From Nocardia pneumoniae NBRC 100136 (GTDB lineage: Bacteria; Actinomycetota; Actinomycetes; Mycobacteriales; Mycobacteriaceae): a stretch of 64,000 bases of DNA. Positions within the stretch are counted from its first letter, which is position 1. Every line of letters starts with the position of its first letter. The stretch is from assembly GCF_000308755.1 (NCBI RefSeq), contig NZ_BAGF01000040.1:1-64000 (forward strand). Direction: 5' to 3'. The position numbers were made by a program, and so were the translations under genes. The notes under the pieces were generated by a model. It did not search any database, was not told the origin of the DNA, and saw nothing but the letters and a program-made list of their open reading frames with translations. Positions 35,516 to 45,056 of the stretch are shown here, in pieces.

Positions 35516-38323
35516 GTGACTCGCTCATTCGCCGACCGCCATATCGGACCCGACCGGGAGGAACTAGCCCGGATCCTGGATGTCGTCGGCGTGCCGTCGC
35601 TGGACGAGCTGGCGGCCAGGGCGCTGCCCGCCAGCATCCTGGACGGCGCCGGCCTGACCGGACTGCCCCCGGCGGCCACCGAGCACGAGGTGCTCGCCGA
35701 GCTCGCGGAACTCGCCAACAGCAACACCGTGGCCACCTCGATGATCGGCCTGGGGTACTACGACACGCTCACCCCGCCGGTGCTGGTGCGCAACCTGCTG
35801 GAGAATCCGGCCTGGTACACCGCTTACACCCCCTATCAGCCGGAGATCAGCCAGGGCAGGCTCGAGGCGCTGCTGAACTTCCAGACCATGGTGTCGGAGC
35901 TGACCGGCATGGACGTCGCCAACGCCTCCATGCTGGACGAGGCGACCGCCGCCGCCGAGGCGATGACGCTGCTGCGTCGCGCCAGCCGGGCGAAGTCCGG
36001 GCGGCTGCTGATCGACACCGATCTGTTCCCGCAGACCAGGACGGTGCTCTACACCCGGGCCGAGCCGCTGGGTCTGGAGATCGTCGAAGCCGACCTGTCC
36101 ACCGGCGTGCTGCCCGACGGGGAGTTCTTCGGCGTACTGGCGCAGACGCCAGGGGCCTCCGGCCGCGTCGTGGACTGGACCGGCGTCATCACCGCGGCGC
36201 ACGAACGGGGCGCGCTCGTGGCGATCGGCGCCGACCTGCTGGCGATGACGCTCATCACGCCGCCGGGTGAACAGGGCGCCGACGTGTGCTTCGGCACCAC
36301 CCAGCGCTTCGGCGTCCCGCTCGGCTTCGGCGGCCCGCACGCCGGATACCTCGCCGTGCGTCAGGCGCAGGCCCGCCAGCTGCCCGGTCGCCTGGTCGGC
36401 GTCTCGGTGGACGCCGACGGCGACATCGCCTACCGGCTCGCACTGCAAACGCGTGAGCAGCACATCCGCCGGGAGAAGGCGACCTCGAACATCTGCACGG
36501 CGCAGGTGCTGCTGGCCATCGTGGCCGCGATGTACGCCGCCTACCACGGCGCCGACGGCCTGCGCGCCATCGCCCGCCGGGTGCACGGGCACGCCGCGGC
36601 GATCGCGCGCGGGCTGGACGGCGCCGTGGTGCACGACAGCTTCTTCGACACGGTGCTCGCGCACGTGCCCGGCGGCGCGGAAGCCGTCGTGGCGAAAGCG
36701 AAGTCGCGCGGGATCAACCTGCGCCTGGTCGACGCCGACCACGTCGGCATCGCCTGCGACGAGGCGACCACCGACGCGCACGTCGCGGCCGTGCTCGAAT
36801 CCTTCGGCACCGCGATGTCGCCGGAGCCGGGGGCGCCCGCACCGGTCGCCGCGATCGAGAACCGCACCTCGGAGTACCTGACCCATCCCGCGTTCACGAA
36901 ATACCACACCGAGACGGCCATGCTGCGCTATCTGCGCTCGCTGTCCGACAAGGACATCGCGCTGGACCGCAGCATGATTCCGCTCGGCTCCTGCACGATG
37001 AAGTTGAACGCCACCGCGGAGATGGAAGCCATCACCTGGCCCGGCTTCGCCCGGGTGCACCCGTACGCGCCGGTGGAGGACACGCCCGGTCTGCTGCGGG
37101 TGATCGCGGACCTGGAACGCTGGCTGTCGGACATCACCGGCTACGACTCGGTGAGCTTGCAGCCCAACGCGGGCAGCCAAGGCGAGTACGCCGGGCTGCT
37201 GGCCATTCGCCGCTACCATCTCGACCGCGGCGACACCCATCGCGACACCTGTCTCATCCCGTCCAGCGCGCACGGCACCAACGCGGCGTCGGCGGCCATG
37301 GCCGGGCTGCGCGTGGAGGTGGTGAAGTGCCGCGACAACGGGGACGTCGACCTGGACGACCTGCGCGCCAAGATCGCCGACCACGCCGATCGGCTGGCCT
37401 GCATCATGATCACCTACCCGTCCACGCACGGCGTGTACGAGCACGAGGTGGCCGAGTTGTGCGCGCTGGTGCACGACGCGGGCGGCCAGGTCTACGTCGA
37501 CGGCGCCAACCTCAATGCCCTGGTGGGGCTGGCCAGGCCGGGGCGGTTCGGCGGCGACGTGAGTCACCTGAACCTGCACAAGACGTTCTGCATTCCGCAC
37601 GGCGGCGGCGGTCCCGGTGTCGGCCCGGTCGCGGTCCGCGCGCACTTGGCGCGCTACTTGCCCGGCGATCCGCTGGAAGCGGGGTCGCACGCGGTGTCGG
37701 CGGCGAAGTACGGGTCGGCGTCGATCCTGCCGATCACCTGGGCCTACATCCGGATGATGGGCGCCGACGGGCTGCGCAGGGCCACGCTGTCGGCCATCGC
37801 GTCGGCGAACTACATCGCGCGGCGGCTCGACGAGTACTTCCCGGTGCTCTACACCGGTGAGCACGGCATGGTGGCGCACGAGTGCATCCTGGACCTGCGC
37901 GAGATCACCAAGCAGACCGGCGTCACCGTCGACGATGTGGCCAAACGTCTCGCCGACTACGGATTCCACGCGCCGACCATGAGTTTCCCGGTGGCGGGCA
38001 CGCTGATGGTGGAGCCCACCGAGAGCGAGAATCTCGCCGAGCTGGACGACTTCATCGAGGCGATGATCGCTATTCGCGGCGAGATCGACCAAGTGGCCGC
38101 GGGTGTGTGGCCGGTGACCGACAACCCGCTGCGCGGCGCGCCGCACACCGCGGCGTCGCTGGTCGGGGAGTGGGAGCACCCCTACAGCCGGGAGGTCGCC
38201 GTCTATCCGCGCGGCCTCGGGCATGCCAGGGCGAAGGTGTGGCCTCCGGTGCGCCGGATCGACGGCGCGTACGGCGACCGGAACCTCGTGTGCTCGTGCC
38301 CGCCCCTGGAGGCGTACGCGTAG
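35516..38323 (+). CDS. gcvP: Glycine dehydrogenase (decarboxylating), P protein
   Basis: 935-aa single-chain PLP enzyme that decarboxylates glycine and passes the aminomethyl group to lipoyl-H protein. It starts [13 protein letters not shown], the typical GcvP opening. The PLP lysine is in [16 protein letters not shown] near residue 690, and GSCTMKLNA and [11 protein letters not shown] are also present. GTG 35516 is preceded by GGGAG at 5 bp; the frame is open far upstream through the riboswitch but is not coding there. Controlled by the glycine riboswitch immediately upstream. Confidence 0.97.
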   Translation: MTRSFADRHIGPDREELARILDVVGVPSLDELAARALPASILDGAGLTGLPPAATEHEVLAELAELANSNTVATSMIGLGYYDTLTPPVLVRNLLENPAWYTAYTPYQPEISQGRLEALLNFQTMVSELTGMDVANASMLDEATAAAEAMTLLRRASRAKSGRLLIDTDLFPQTRTVLYTRAEPLGLEIVEADLSTGVLPDGEFFGVLAQTPGASGRVVDWTGVITAAHERGALVAIGADLLAMTLITPPGEQGADVCFGTTQRFGVPLGFGGPHAGYLAVRQAQARQLPGRLVGVSVDADGDIAYRLALQTREQHIRREKATSNICTAQVLLAIVAAMYAAYHGADGLRAIARRVHGHAAAIARGLDGAVVHDSFFDTVLAHVPGGAEAVVAKAKSRGINLRLVDADHVGIACDEATTDAHVAAVLESFGTAMSPEPGAPAPVAAIENRTSEYLTHPAFTKYHTETAMLRYLRSLSDKDIALDRSMIPLGSCTMKLNATAEMEAITWPGFARVHPYAPVEDTPGLLRVIADLERWLSDITGYDSVSLQPNAGSQGEYAGLLAIRRYHLDRGDTHRDTCLIPSSAHGTNAASAAMAGLRVEVVKCRDNGDVDLDDLRAKIADHADRLACIMITYPSTHGVYEHEVAELCALVHDAGGQVYVDGANLNALVGLARPGRFGGDVSHLNLHKTFCIPHGGGGPGVGPVAVRAHLARYLPGDPLEAGSHAVSAAKYGSASILPITWAYIRMMGADGLRRATLSAIASANYIARRLDEYFPVLYTGEHGMVAHECILDLREITKQTGVTVDDVAKRLADYGFHAPTMSFPVAGTLMVEPTESENLAELDDFIEAMIAIRGEIDQVAAGVWPVTDNPLRGAPHTAASLVGEWEHPYSREVAVYPRGLGHARAKVWPPVRRIDGAYGDRNLVCSCPPLEAYA

Positions 38324-38331
38324 ATGGACGT

Positions 38332-38760
38332 CTAGGCGCCTTCGACGCGTTTCTTCAACGCCTCGTTGAGGGCGACGAAATTGTCGCGAGTGTTTTCGAT
38401 CATCGCGCCGGTGAACGCGACGAGCGCCCCGGAGAACTTCTCGCTTTGCACCAGCTGTGTTCCGCCATCGATCGCAGTGAGCACGAATCGATGTTCGCCG
38501 TCGAAGATGCCGGGCACCAACAGTCGCCCGATCCACCGCAGCTCCCGCCCCGGCTCTGCGGCCAGCACCCTCGGCTTGAACGTCATCGCCCGCCCCTGCT
38601 TCGGCACCATCCGCAACGTCAGCTTCGCACCCGTACGCAGCTCACCGGCCGCTTGCTGGATGAACGGATTCCACTGCCCATAGGCCGGCAGATCGCTGAG
38701 CACCGCCCACACCTGCTCGGGAGTGGCGTCGATCTCGATGGATGTGGTGATCTCACGCAC
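38332..38760 (-). CDS. SRPBCC-fold protein
   Basis: 142-aa START/Bet-v1-like (SRPBCC) protein, with the family opening [30 protein letters not shown] and a long C-terminal helix ([15 protein letters not shown]). The fold makes a hydrophobic ligand cavity; a ligand cannot be named. GTG 38760 is the start. Its stop faces the gcvP stop with 8 bp between, and no hairpin separates the converging genes. Confidence 0.82.
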   Translation of the reverse strand: MREITTSIEIDATPEQVWAVLSDLPAYGQWNPFIQQAAGELRTGAKLTLRMVPKQGRAMTFKPRVLAAEPGRELRWIGRLLVPGIFDGEHRFVLTAIDGGTQLVQSEKFSGALVAFTGAMIENTRDNFVALNEALKKRVEGA

Positions 38761-38855
38761 CGTCTAACCTCGCGAAAAGCTCTCGGCGCCAGGCTCGAGG
38801 AGCCCTGACAGACCATCGAGTATTGCAGACCAGCGGGTATGACACGCTGTCCGTC

Positions 38856-39233
38856 ATGTCCGCCCGCGCCATCACCTCGCCGAACCTCACCGACCAGGGA
38901 CGTCTCGCCTCGATTCTGCGGTTCACCACCGAATTGATTGCCTGGATCGCCACCCCATGGGCACTGGCCGATCACTCGGTCGCGCTCGCGGTTGCGGCAT
39001 TGGTCCTGCTCATCGGGCTGCCGACCCTCTTCGCCACCCCTGGCGACAAGAGACAGGTCCTCTTCCCTGTCCCCGGCGCAGTCACCATCGGTCTCGTCGT
39101 TCTCCAACTTGCCGCCGCCGTACTCGCGTCCTGGGCCACTTGGCCGGCCTGGCTGGCCGTCGTCGTCACCACACTGACGCTCACCACTGCAATCGCCGAA
39201 CTGCCACGTTGGCGCTGGCTACTCGGGGGATGA
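38856..39233 (+). CDS. YrdB/DUF2568-like small membrane protein
   Basis: 125-aa protein with four predicted hydrophobic helices (from LASILRFTTELIAWIATPWALA to AWLAVVVTTLTLTTAIAEL), fitting the YrdB (DUF2568) family. The role is unknown. I start it at the ATG at 38856 (MSARAITS); an upstream ATG at 38823 would add 11 residues. It is divergent from the SRPBCC gene and marks the left edge of the decayed island. Confidence 0.65.
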   Translation: MSARAITSPNLTDQGRLASILRFTTELIAWIATPWALADHSVALAVAALVLLIGLPTLFATPGDKRQVLFPVPGAVTIGLVVLQLAAAVLASWATWPAWLAVVVTTLTLTTAIAELPRWRWLLGG

Positions 39234-39257
39234 GGTACGACGACCGACCAGGCAGAC

Positions 39258-39713
39258 TTGGCGCCCCACCTAGCCCTGCTCGACCACATAGGGGCGGCGC
39301 GGTGCCGATCCTGGTCGAGTCGACAACGCCTCCACCGACGACAGCGCCGATATCGTGGAGAAGTTCGGCGCGACCGTCATCCGAAACCACGACAACGTCG
39401 GGTTGACCCGTGCGATCAACCAGGGTGCCGCCACAGTCGACACCGAATGGCTGCTCATCGCCAACCCCCACACCCAGCTCAGCCCCGGCGCGATCGCCGC
39501 GCTCGTCGAAACTGCGCTGTCTGACGAGCGGATCGGTCTGGTCGGGCACTTATCAGCACCCTCGACGGCGACTCGTACCCCACGGGTCGCCGGTTCTACA
39601 TCGACTATCACCGCCGCTCACCCTGGCTGCTGGCCACGCCCCTGGTCGCCATGGGCCTGATCGTGCGTGGTGGAATCTCGGTACTGCGCACCGCCGTGGC
39701 GAAGCGTCCCTGA
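39258..39713 (+). pseudogene. Frameshifted family-2 glycosyltransferase fragment
   Basis: Consecutive pieces in different frames make one protein: APHLALLDHIGAAR, then VPILV, then DNASTDDSADIVEKFGATVIRN with LTRAINQGAA and NPHTQL, then TLDGDSYPTGRRFYIDYHRRS to AVAKRP and a TGA at 39711-39713. The DNASTD and GxxRAxNQG blocks are hallmarks of GT2 glycosyltransferases. Shifts are near 39300, 39318 and 39550, and the N-terminus is short. A dead gene, formerly a sugar transferase for a cell-surface polymer. Confidence 0.75.
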
Positions 39714-39905
39714 CCCGGTCGGGATCGTGCACACCGCGATCCCGACCCACTTCGGCTCCACCATATGACCACCGACCGCGTCCTCCGCGATCCACCCTCG
39801 TAGCCGGTCGAGGATGTCGGCGAGCTGGGCCGGGCGCGGGGTGACGGCCCACACCGCGACGACCACGAATGCGGCGGACAACTTAGAAACAAGTCGGCCC
39901 CCGCC
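39714..39905 (-). pseudogene. Unidentified coding-like fragment
   Basis: On the minus strand about 63 codons with strong G/C third positions read SAAFVVVAVWAVTPRPA, then ADILDRLRGWIAEDAVGGH and PKWVGIAVCTIPTGSG. There is no start or stop of its own inside this stretch, and it is bounded by the glycosyltransferase relic and the IS5 relic. The codon pattern suggests a gene piece left by deletion, but I do not recognise the family. Confidence 0.35.
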
Positions 39906-39978
39906 GGTTTGTCCCGCTGTTACCAGCAGCGGGCGACGGAGGCCAACACCACTACACCCTCTCGAAGGAATAGAGGCA

Positions 39979-40250
39979 TGGTTCAGAGTAGACGTGGCCG
40001 CCCGCATGTGGGTCGCAACTTCACCAACAATCGCCTGGTGGTGGAGGGGATGCTGTACCGGCTGCGGACCAGCCTGCCGTGGCGGGACCTGCCGGAAGTC
40101 TTCGGACCATGGCAGAAGGTGTGGAAGCGGCACCGCCGCTATGCCGCCGACGGCACCTGGGACCGGTGCTCACCGCCTTGGTCGCCTTGGCCGATTCCAC
40201 CGGCAACCTGGACTGGGAAATCGAGTGTCGCGGGCAGGATCAATGTGGTG
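39979..40250 (+). mobile_element. IS5-family transposase remnant
   Basis: The N-terminal part of an IS5-type (IS1647/IS112-like) transposase: GRPHVGRN, VVEGMLYRLRTSLPWRDLPEVFGPWQKVWKRH and RRYAADGTWDR are typical. A one-base loss near 40160 moves it to the frame reading LTALVALADSTGNLDWEIE. It is cut off before the DDE catalytic core by the end of the cyclopropane-synthase gene at 40240. No terminal inverted repeats were identified. Inactive. Confidence 0.75.
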
Positions 40251-41145
40251 GGGGTTGTATTGCGCCGGGTTTGGTGCAGGTGAACTGCATGACGTTGAGG
40301 TGGCCGCGGCGGAAGTGGTCGGCGCACTGGGTCAGATAGCTGATGTAGGCGTTGTAGGTGTGTTGTCCGGCGAGTTCGATCGCCCGGTCGCGGTGCTCGT
40401 GCAGAGAGGTGGCCCACCTCTCCAGGGTGGTGGTGTAGTGGGATCCCAGTTCCTGAATGCGGGTGAGGGTGAATCCGGCGTCCTGCGCGTACTCGTTGAT
40501 TCCCCTGGGGTTGTGGCCGGTTGATCGTGGGAGCCGGCTACTCGGGAAGACGGTGCCGCGTAGGAACGCGAATTCGGTTTCGGTCGTCAGCGCCGGTGCC
40601 TGGTGCGCTTGCGCGTCGTGCGGGTCATGGGCGACGACGGTTTGTATCAGCAGCACTCCGTCGTCGGGCATTATTCGGTAGGCGAAGTCGAAGAAGTCGG
40701 GGTATCGCTGGTGGTGGATGTGTTCGAGTGCGCCGATGCAGACGATGCGGTCTACGGGGCGGTCGAATTGTTGCCAGCCTTGCCGTCGTACACCGCCGTA
40801 GGGGCAGCCGTGGATGAGCCGGTCAACGAGGCGGTCTCGTACGTACCGGTGCTGGTTGCGGTGGGGCGTCAGCCCGATCGCATTGACGCCGTAGGTGTCC
40901 ATGGCGCGGAGCATGGTCGAACCCCAGCCGCAGCCGACGTCGAGCAGGGTCATCCCCGGTCGCAGATCGCATTTGGCCAGTGCAAGGTCGATCTTGGCGG
41001 ACTGGGCTTGTTCCAGGGTGTCGTCCGGGTGATTCCAGTACGCGCAACTGTAGGTGCGAGTCGGGTCGAGGAACTGCGCGAAGAACTCGTCGGGTAGCTG
41101 GTCGCGGGGCGGGATCTGACGGTCAACAGGGGCGTAACCGGTCAT
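40240..41145 (-). CDS. Cyclopropane mycolic/fatty acid synthase family methyltransferase
   Basis: 301-aa SAM-dependent enzyme of the CmaA/MmaA/PcaA family. It has TRTYSCAYWNHPDDTLEQAQ, the SAM loop LLDVGCGWGST, RIVCIGALEHIHHQRYPDFF and a CTKPGA-like C-terminus. Family members modify double bonds of mycolic or other fatty acids (cyclopropanation, methoxy, keto). ATG 41145 has AAGGAAG about 9 bp upstream. The last few codons run into the IS5 relic. It is the only intact gene in the island, so it may be cargo or a survivor; lateral gain is possible. Confidence 0.8.
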   Translation of the reverse strand: MTGYAPVDRQIPPRDQLPDEFFAQFLDPTRTYSCAYWNHPDDTLEQAQSAKIDLALAKCDLRPGMTLLDVGCGWGSTMLRAMDTYGVNAIGLTPHRNQHRYVRDRLVDRLIHGCPYGGVRRQGWQQFDRPVDRIVCIGALEHIHHQRYPDFFDFAYRIMPDDGVLLIQTVVAHDPHDAQAHQAPALTTETEFAFLRGTVFPSSRLPRSTGHNPRGINEYAQDAGFTLTRIQELGSHYTTTLERWATSLHEHRDRAIELAGQHTYNAYISYLTQCADHFRRGHLNVMQFTCTKPGAIQPPPH

Positions 41146-41429
41146 GGTGCGGGTCTTCCTTGCATGCAGGCCGAATCGTGTCGGTGCCCTCCGGCAATAC
41201 AGCCGAGGTTGGACCGCCTTCGGGGCGCGATTGTCTGCGAGTCGTGGATCGGGCGGCCGGGGTGCCCTTGGTCGGGTGGCATCCGGATCCGAGATTACAG
41301 ATCTCACAGCTTGTGCGAAACGGTGCGTGAGCAACATTTAACCAGGCAGTAACTGTAGTGCTCGTCAGAGAGAAGCTGGTTGGCTTTTGCGGCATCGCCG
41401 CCGGTACTCAGGTGGTTGTCGACGTATCG

Positions 41430-42000
41430 AACTCGCCGTCGTGAAGATCCGCGATGGTCAGGTCGCCAACCGCCCGATCTACGTCGTCATCGGCGTGACC
41501 TGCGGCGGGGAACGCGACATCCTCGGGCTGTGGGCCGGCGACGGCGGCGAAGGCGCCAAGTTCTGGCTGCAGGTGCTGACCGAGTTGAAGAACCGTGGGG
41601 TGGACGATGTGTGCATCGCCGTCTGTGATGGGCTCAAAGGTCTGCCGATGCGATCAACACCGTGTGGGAGCGGACGGTCGTGCAGACATGCGTGATCCAT
41701 CTGTTGCGCAACATTCCGGTACGCCTCCCGCAAGTACTGGGACCAGATGAGCAAGGATCTACGGCCGGTCTACACCGCACCGACCGAGGCCGCCGCCAAG
41801 CAGCGGTTCGGTGAGTTCGCCGCGAAATGGGGCGGGCAATACCCAGCGATCATCAGGTCGTGGGACAACGCGTGGACCGAGTTCGTGCCGCTCCTCGACT
41901 ACGACGTCGAGATCCGGCGGGTGATCTGCTCCACGAATGCCATCGAGTCGCTCAAAGCCCGCTACCGGCGCGCGATCCGCGCCCGCGGCCACTTCCCCGA
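41430..42000 (+). mobile_element. IS256-family transposase remnant
   Basis: Internal part of an IS256-type (mutator) transposase in three frames: VKIRDGQVANRPIYVVIGVT, ILGLWAGDGGEGAKFWLQVL and VCDGLKGLP; then INTVWERTVVQTCVIHLLRN; then MSKDLRPVYTAP and RRVICSTNAIESLKARYRRA. Single- and two-base losses lie near 41648 and 41714. The first two catalytic-domain blocks survive, but both ends of the protein are missing. Inactive relic. Confidence 0.82.
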
Positions 42001-42033
42001 ACACCGAGGCCGGATCCACCGTCAATCGGACAC

Positions 42034-42102
42034 TCCCCACCCAACGCAGGACCTGAACGTGAATCCCCCGTCACCTGACCAGTACGGCCTGAAGACGCGG
42101 AG
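42034..42102. repeat. Dispersed repeat, copy 2
   Basis: Second copy of the element at 35107-35174, sharing CACCCxACGCAGGACCTGAACG and TACGGCCTGAAGACGCGG, with a variable centre. It lies between the IS256 relic and the stop of the VWA gene. Being beside an IS relic here but not in copy 1, it need not belong to the transposon. Confidence 0.6.
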
Positions 42103-42116
42103 AGGCGGACGAGCGC

Positions 42117-43781
42117 TTACGGGGTGGTGAGTGACTTGACGACGGCGGAGCCGAAGCCGAGGTCGTCGGAGGTGGTCAGGCGGGTGTAGCTGCCGCCGGT
42201 CTGCTGCGCGAGCGCTTGCAGGGTCTGGGTGCCGTTGCCGCCGAGCACGATCACGTCGATGCGGACCGGGTGCGCCGGGTCGGTCGCGGCGGTGATGCTC
42301 GAGGCCAGCTGGGGGCCGGTGACCGTGGAGTCGTCGTCGGGTCCGTCGGTGATCAGCAGCACCGAATTGGTGCGGCCGGGCGTGTATCCGGAGACGGCGC
42401 TCTTGTACGCGGCGATCAGGGACGGATAGGCCTCGTCGGAGCGGGTCTCGCTGGGACGAAGGGCGCTCAGTGCGGTGGCGACCTTCGTGCGCTGGTCGTC
42501 GGTGAGTGCGGCGGTGGCCGCCGCCACCTTGTGCGGTTCGGTGCCGTCGAGGTTCTTGCCGAACGTCCAGACGCCGAGGCCGAAGTCGGGCGGCATGACC
42601 GTCATCGTGGAGTTGAGGGCGGCGACGACGTTTGCCAGTCGCGTCTTGGCACCCTCGGTGGTGCCCATCGACGCCGACACGTCGACCAGGACAGTGGCCC
42701 GCACGCCGAGAACCGGGTTCGCGAGCGTGGCGCGGACTTTGTCGAGCGCGGCGCGCGCGGGCGCGGCGTTCGGCGTCTGCGGCGCGGCGGCGAATCCGGC
42801 CGCGGCGAAGATCTGTGCTTGCTCTGGTTTGCGCAGGTAATCGGTGAACCGTCCGGCGATGAGATTCTGCGTCTTGTCCACCCATGGTCCGGACATCAGC
42901 GCGGCCGGGTAGTCGGCCACCAGCGCGGATCCGGCGGGCCGGAAGGCGGCCAGCCCGGGTTGCGTTTTCACTTGCTGCTCGGTGGTCGCCACCGCGTGCA
43001 CCGGCGCGTTCTGCGCCGCGACCGCGGCCAGCGCGGCGGTCGTATCCGTGGCTTGCGGGGCGTCGACGGCGAGGCCCGAGATTGCGGCGACCACCTGGCC
43101 GGACCGTGCGGCATCCGCGCTGAGCGGGTCCGCGCCCGACACCGCGGAGCCGACCGCGGTGGCCGCGGCGAGTGTGGCGTCACCGGACGGCACCGCCATG
43201 CGCAGGCCGCCCCAGCCGGACAAGCCGAGCTCATCCAGCGATCCCTGTTGCAGGCGTGGCAGATCCGCCCAGGAGGTTTCGGCCTGCTCCAGCGCGCTGC
43301 GCAGTTCCTCCGGCACGGCGAGGACGATCGGGCTCGCGGCCACCGGCACGGGCGTGCCCTCGATCAATCCGGGCACCCGCATGGACTCGATCGATCGGGT
43401 CGAATCGGCGATCCACAGCGCGGGCTGCGGGCCGAGCGCCGGATCCCACGGTTTGCCACTGGTGAACGCGGCGACGACGGCCGAGGACGGCTGCGCGGTC
43501 ACCGCGACCTGCGCGCAGTGGTCGCGGACCTTCGGCTGGGTGGCGTTGTAGCTGTCCGCGACGGCGCGCACGTGCGGCGCGATGCTCGGATCGGCGGTCA
43601 CATGCAGCGTCGCCGGACCCTCCACGCACTCGGCGGCCGCCGCGCTGTCCTGGTCTGCCGCGCGATCGCGCAGCTGGAACCAGCCGACGACGATCGCGGC
43701 CAGCAACGCAACGGCAACCACTACGAGAACCGGACCTTTGCTGACGCCTCGGGATCTGGTTCCGCTGCGATGAGAGCCCAC
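42117..43781 (-). CDS. Substrate-binding plus VWA-domain membrane protein, Rv1836c-like
   Basis: 554-aa protein. An N-terminal helix (VLVVVAVALLAAIVVGW) anchors an extracytoplasmic part: first a periplasmic-binding-protein-like domain (about residues 50-330), then a von Willebrand A domain with the metal site DVSASMG near residue 370 and a final ITDGPDDDS. VWA domains mediate Mg-dependent protein contacts. Position next to glcB matches Rv1836c. GTG 43781 is the start. Function unknown; it may assemble envelope complexes. Confidence 0.8.
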   Translation of the reverse strand: MGSHRSGTRSRGVSKGPVLVVVAVALLAAIVVGWFQLRDRAADQDSAAAAECVEGPATLHVTADPSIAPHVRAVADSYNATQPKVRDHCAQVAVTAQPSSAVVAAFTSGKPWDPALGPQPALWIADSTRSIESMRVPGLIEGTPVPVAASPIVLAVPEELRSALEQAETSWADLPRLQQGSLDELGLSGWGGLRMAVPSGDATLAAATAVGSAVSGADPLSADAARSGQVVAAISGLAVDAPQATDTTAALAAVAAQNAPVHAVATTEQQVKTQPGLAAFRPAGSALVADYPAALMSGPWVDKTQNLIAGRFTDYLRKPEQAQIFAAAGFAAAPQTPNAAPARAALDKVRATLANPVLGVRATVLVDVSASMGTTEGAKTRLANVVAALNSTMTVMPPDFGLGVWTFGKNLDGTEPHKVAAATAALTDDQRTKVATALSALRPSETRSDEAYPSLIAAYKSAVSGYTPGRTNSVLLITDGPDDDSTVTGPQLASSITAATDPAHPVRIDVIVLGGNGTQTLQALAQQTGGSYTRLTTSDDLGFGSAVVKSLTTP

Positions 43782-43870
43782 GCGGTCAGTGTATGGTCAC
43801 GCGCGCCGCGCGGGATCGGCGAGGTTCTTTCCGCACCGCGAGTGCGCCCGCCGAGATCCCTCGGGAGGAG

Positions 43871-43894
43871 CCGCCGCGCCCGACGGGCGCGACG
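43871..43894. terminator. GC hairpin after whiB
   Basis: Stem CGCGCCC / GGGCGCG (43875-43881 with 43885-43891), extended by CCG / CGG after one mismatch, with a 3-nt loop. It lies just downstream of the whiB stop (43903) in that gene's direction. There is no U-run, so termination efficiency is uncertain. Confidence 0.45.
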
Positions 43895-43902
43895 GCGGAA
43901 CC

Positions 43903-44175
43903 TCACCGGCGGATCACGCGTCCGCGGTCGAACTCGTGCCCGCCCCAGACGCCGGACTGTCCGGTGCGGGCGGCGAATTCGCCGCACGCGTCCCGGATCG
44001 GGCAGCGCCCGCAGACTTCCCGCGCGTAGTCGAAGTCCTGCGACGGGTACGGGAACCAGGCCTCGTGGTTGGGGTCGCCGCGGCAGGCCGCCCGGTGCCA
44101 CCCTCGGGAGTCCGAGAGCGGGAGCAGGTCGGCCAGGGTCGGTTCCGTGACGGCGGTGGTCGCGGTGCGGGTCAT
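43903..44175 (-). CDS. WhiB-family iron-sulfur regulator
   Basis: 90-aa WhiB-like protein. The four [4Fe-4S] ligands are Cys31, Cys55, Cys58 and Cys64 (CGRCPIRDAC), followed by the signature turn GVWGG and an Arg-rich end. These proteins bind sigma factor and respond to O2, NO or redox state. ATG 44175 has AAGGAGAAG at about 6 bp. It starts 28 bp after the HNH gene stop on the same strand, so the two are probably one unit. I cannot assign the WhiB1-7 class. Confidence 0.93.
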   Translation of the reverse strand: MTRTATTAVTEPTLADLLPLSDSRGWHRAACRGDPNHEAWFPYPSQDFDYAREVCGRCPIRDACGEFAARTGQSGVWGGHEFDRGRVIRR

Positions 44176-44203
44176 CGCGATCTTCTCCTTTCTCGGGTCG
44201 TGG

Positions 44204-44761
44204 TCAGGTGGCGGCGAGCTGCTTCCAGATCCGCCGCTGCTGCCTGACCCGGTGGGTGGGCGCCTTCGGTTCCCAGAGCAGACGCATGCCGGCCTCCTCC
44301 GGGGTGCGGTCGGCCTTGGCGGTGTTGCACGGAGCGCAGCAGGCCACCAGGTTGCTCCAGGTGTTCGGGCCGCCCCGGGACCGTGGCCGGACGTGGTCCA
44401 CGGTGCGGGCCCAGCCCGCGCAGTAGCCGCACCGGTGGTTGTCGCGGCGCAGCACGCCCGCCAGGGTGGCCCTGCTCTCGTCGTCGACGAGCGTGGTGTG
44501 CGTCAGGTAGACGTAGCGCAGCAGCCGAATCGTCTGCGGCAGAGCCAGTTCCACGTGCCGCGATCGGATCGGGAAGCGCGGCTCGCGGTCGGCGATCGAC
44601 TCCGCGGCGCCCGCGACGAGCAGCACCACGGCCCGGTCGGCCTTGATCTCGTCGAGCGCCTCGTAGGAGGCGTTCAGCACCAGGACTCCGGTGTGTATCC
44701 AGTTGTCGGCGGTCAGCGCCACCGGGTCGGCGACACGGCGGAACATCATGGGAATCACCAT
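44204..44761 (-). CDS. HNH endonuclease
   Basis: 185-aa protein of the actinobacterial HNH family: LVLNASYEAL opening, then CGYCAGWARTVDHVRPRSRGG with the catalytic His, NTWSNLVACC and CAPCNTAKADRTPEEAG with the zinc-binding CxxC pairs. It likely nicks or cuts DNA, but the physiological role is not known. ATG 44761 has no clear ribosome site; coupling to the 43-aa frame 42 bp upstream is possible. It precedes whiB, an order seen in other actinobacteria by family knowledge. Confidence 0.87.
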   Translation of the reverse strand: MVIPMMFRRVADPVALTADNWIHTGVLVLNASYEALDEIKADRAVVLLVAGAAESIADREPRFPIRSRHVELALPQTIRLLRYVYLTHTTLVDDESRATLAGVLRRDNHRCGYCAGWARTVDHVRPRSRGGPNTWSNLVACCAPCNTAKADRTPEEAGMRLLWEPKAPTHRVRQQRRIWKQLAAT

Positions 44762-44803
44762 GTTTCGTGGAATCGAGCGAAAGGAGAAGAATGCGGCGGG
44801 CGG

Positions 44804-44935
44804 TCAGCCGACGGCCTGGAGGCGGCTGTCGTCCGGTTCGCCGTGCCGCGCACGGGTGGGTTCGCCGAACGCGTCGCTCGCGGTCGACAACCGCGTCATC
44901 TCGGCATCCATTCGCTTGGTCGTCTCCGGAATCAC
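44804..44935 (-). CDS. 43-aa hypothetical protein upstream of the HNH gene
   Basis: A 44-codon frame reading MIPETTKRMDAEMTRLS and ending SRLQAVG. Its GTG (44935) has a strong AGGAGGGG about 6 bp upstream, better than that of the HNH gene. It is charged, without a membrane helix. Its stop lies 42 bp before the HNH start, so it would be the first gene of a small operon with HNH and whiB. No homologue known to me. Confidence 0.5.
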   Translation of the reverse strand: MIPETTKRMDAEMTRLSTASDAFGEPTRARHGEPDDSRLQAVG

Positions 44936-45056
44936 TGCCGCCCCTCCTCTCGCTGCTCAGCGACCACCCTCGATGCGGTGATCATCGTCGAAACACATGG
45001 TGGCACAGCGCACCCGCCGTTGTCGGGTCATTTTTCGGGCGCGCAGTCACCCTCGA

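Noticed and set aside
35564..38536. 990-codon minus-strand open frame opposite gcvP
   Set aside because: Pure shadow of the gcvP codon bias; no motif, and it reads through the end of the SRPBCC gene region in another frame.
39979..42000. Active composite transposon around the cyclopropane-synthase-like gene
   Set aside because: The two transposases belong to different families, both are frameshifted and truncated, and no terminal repeats or target duplication were seen.
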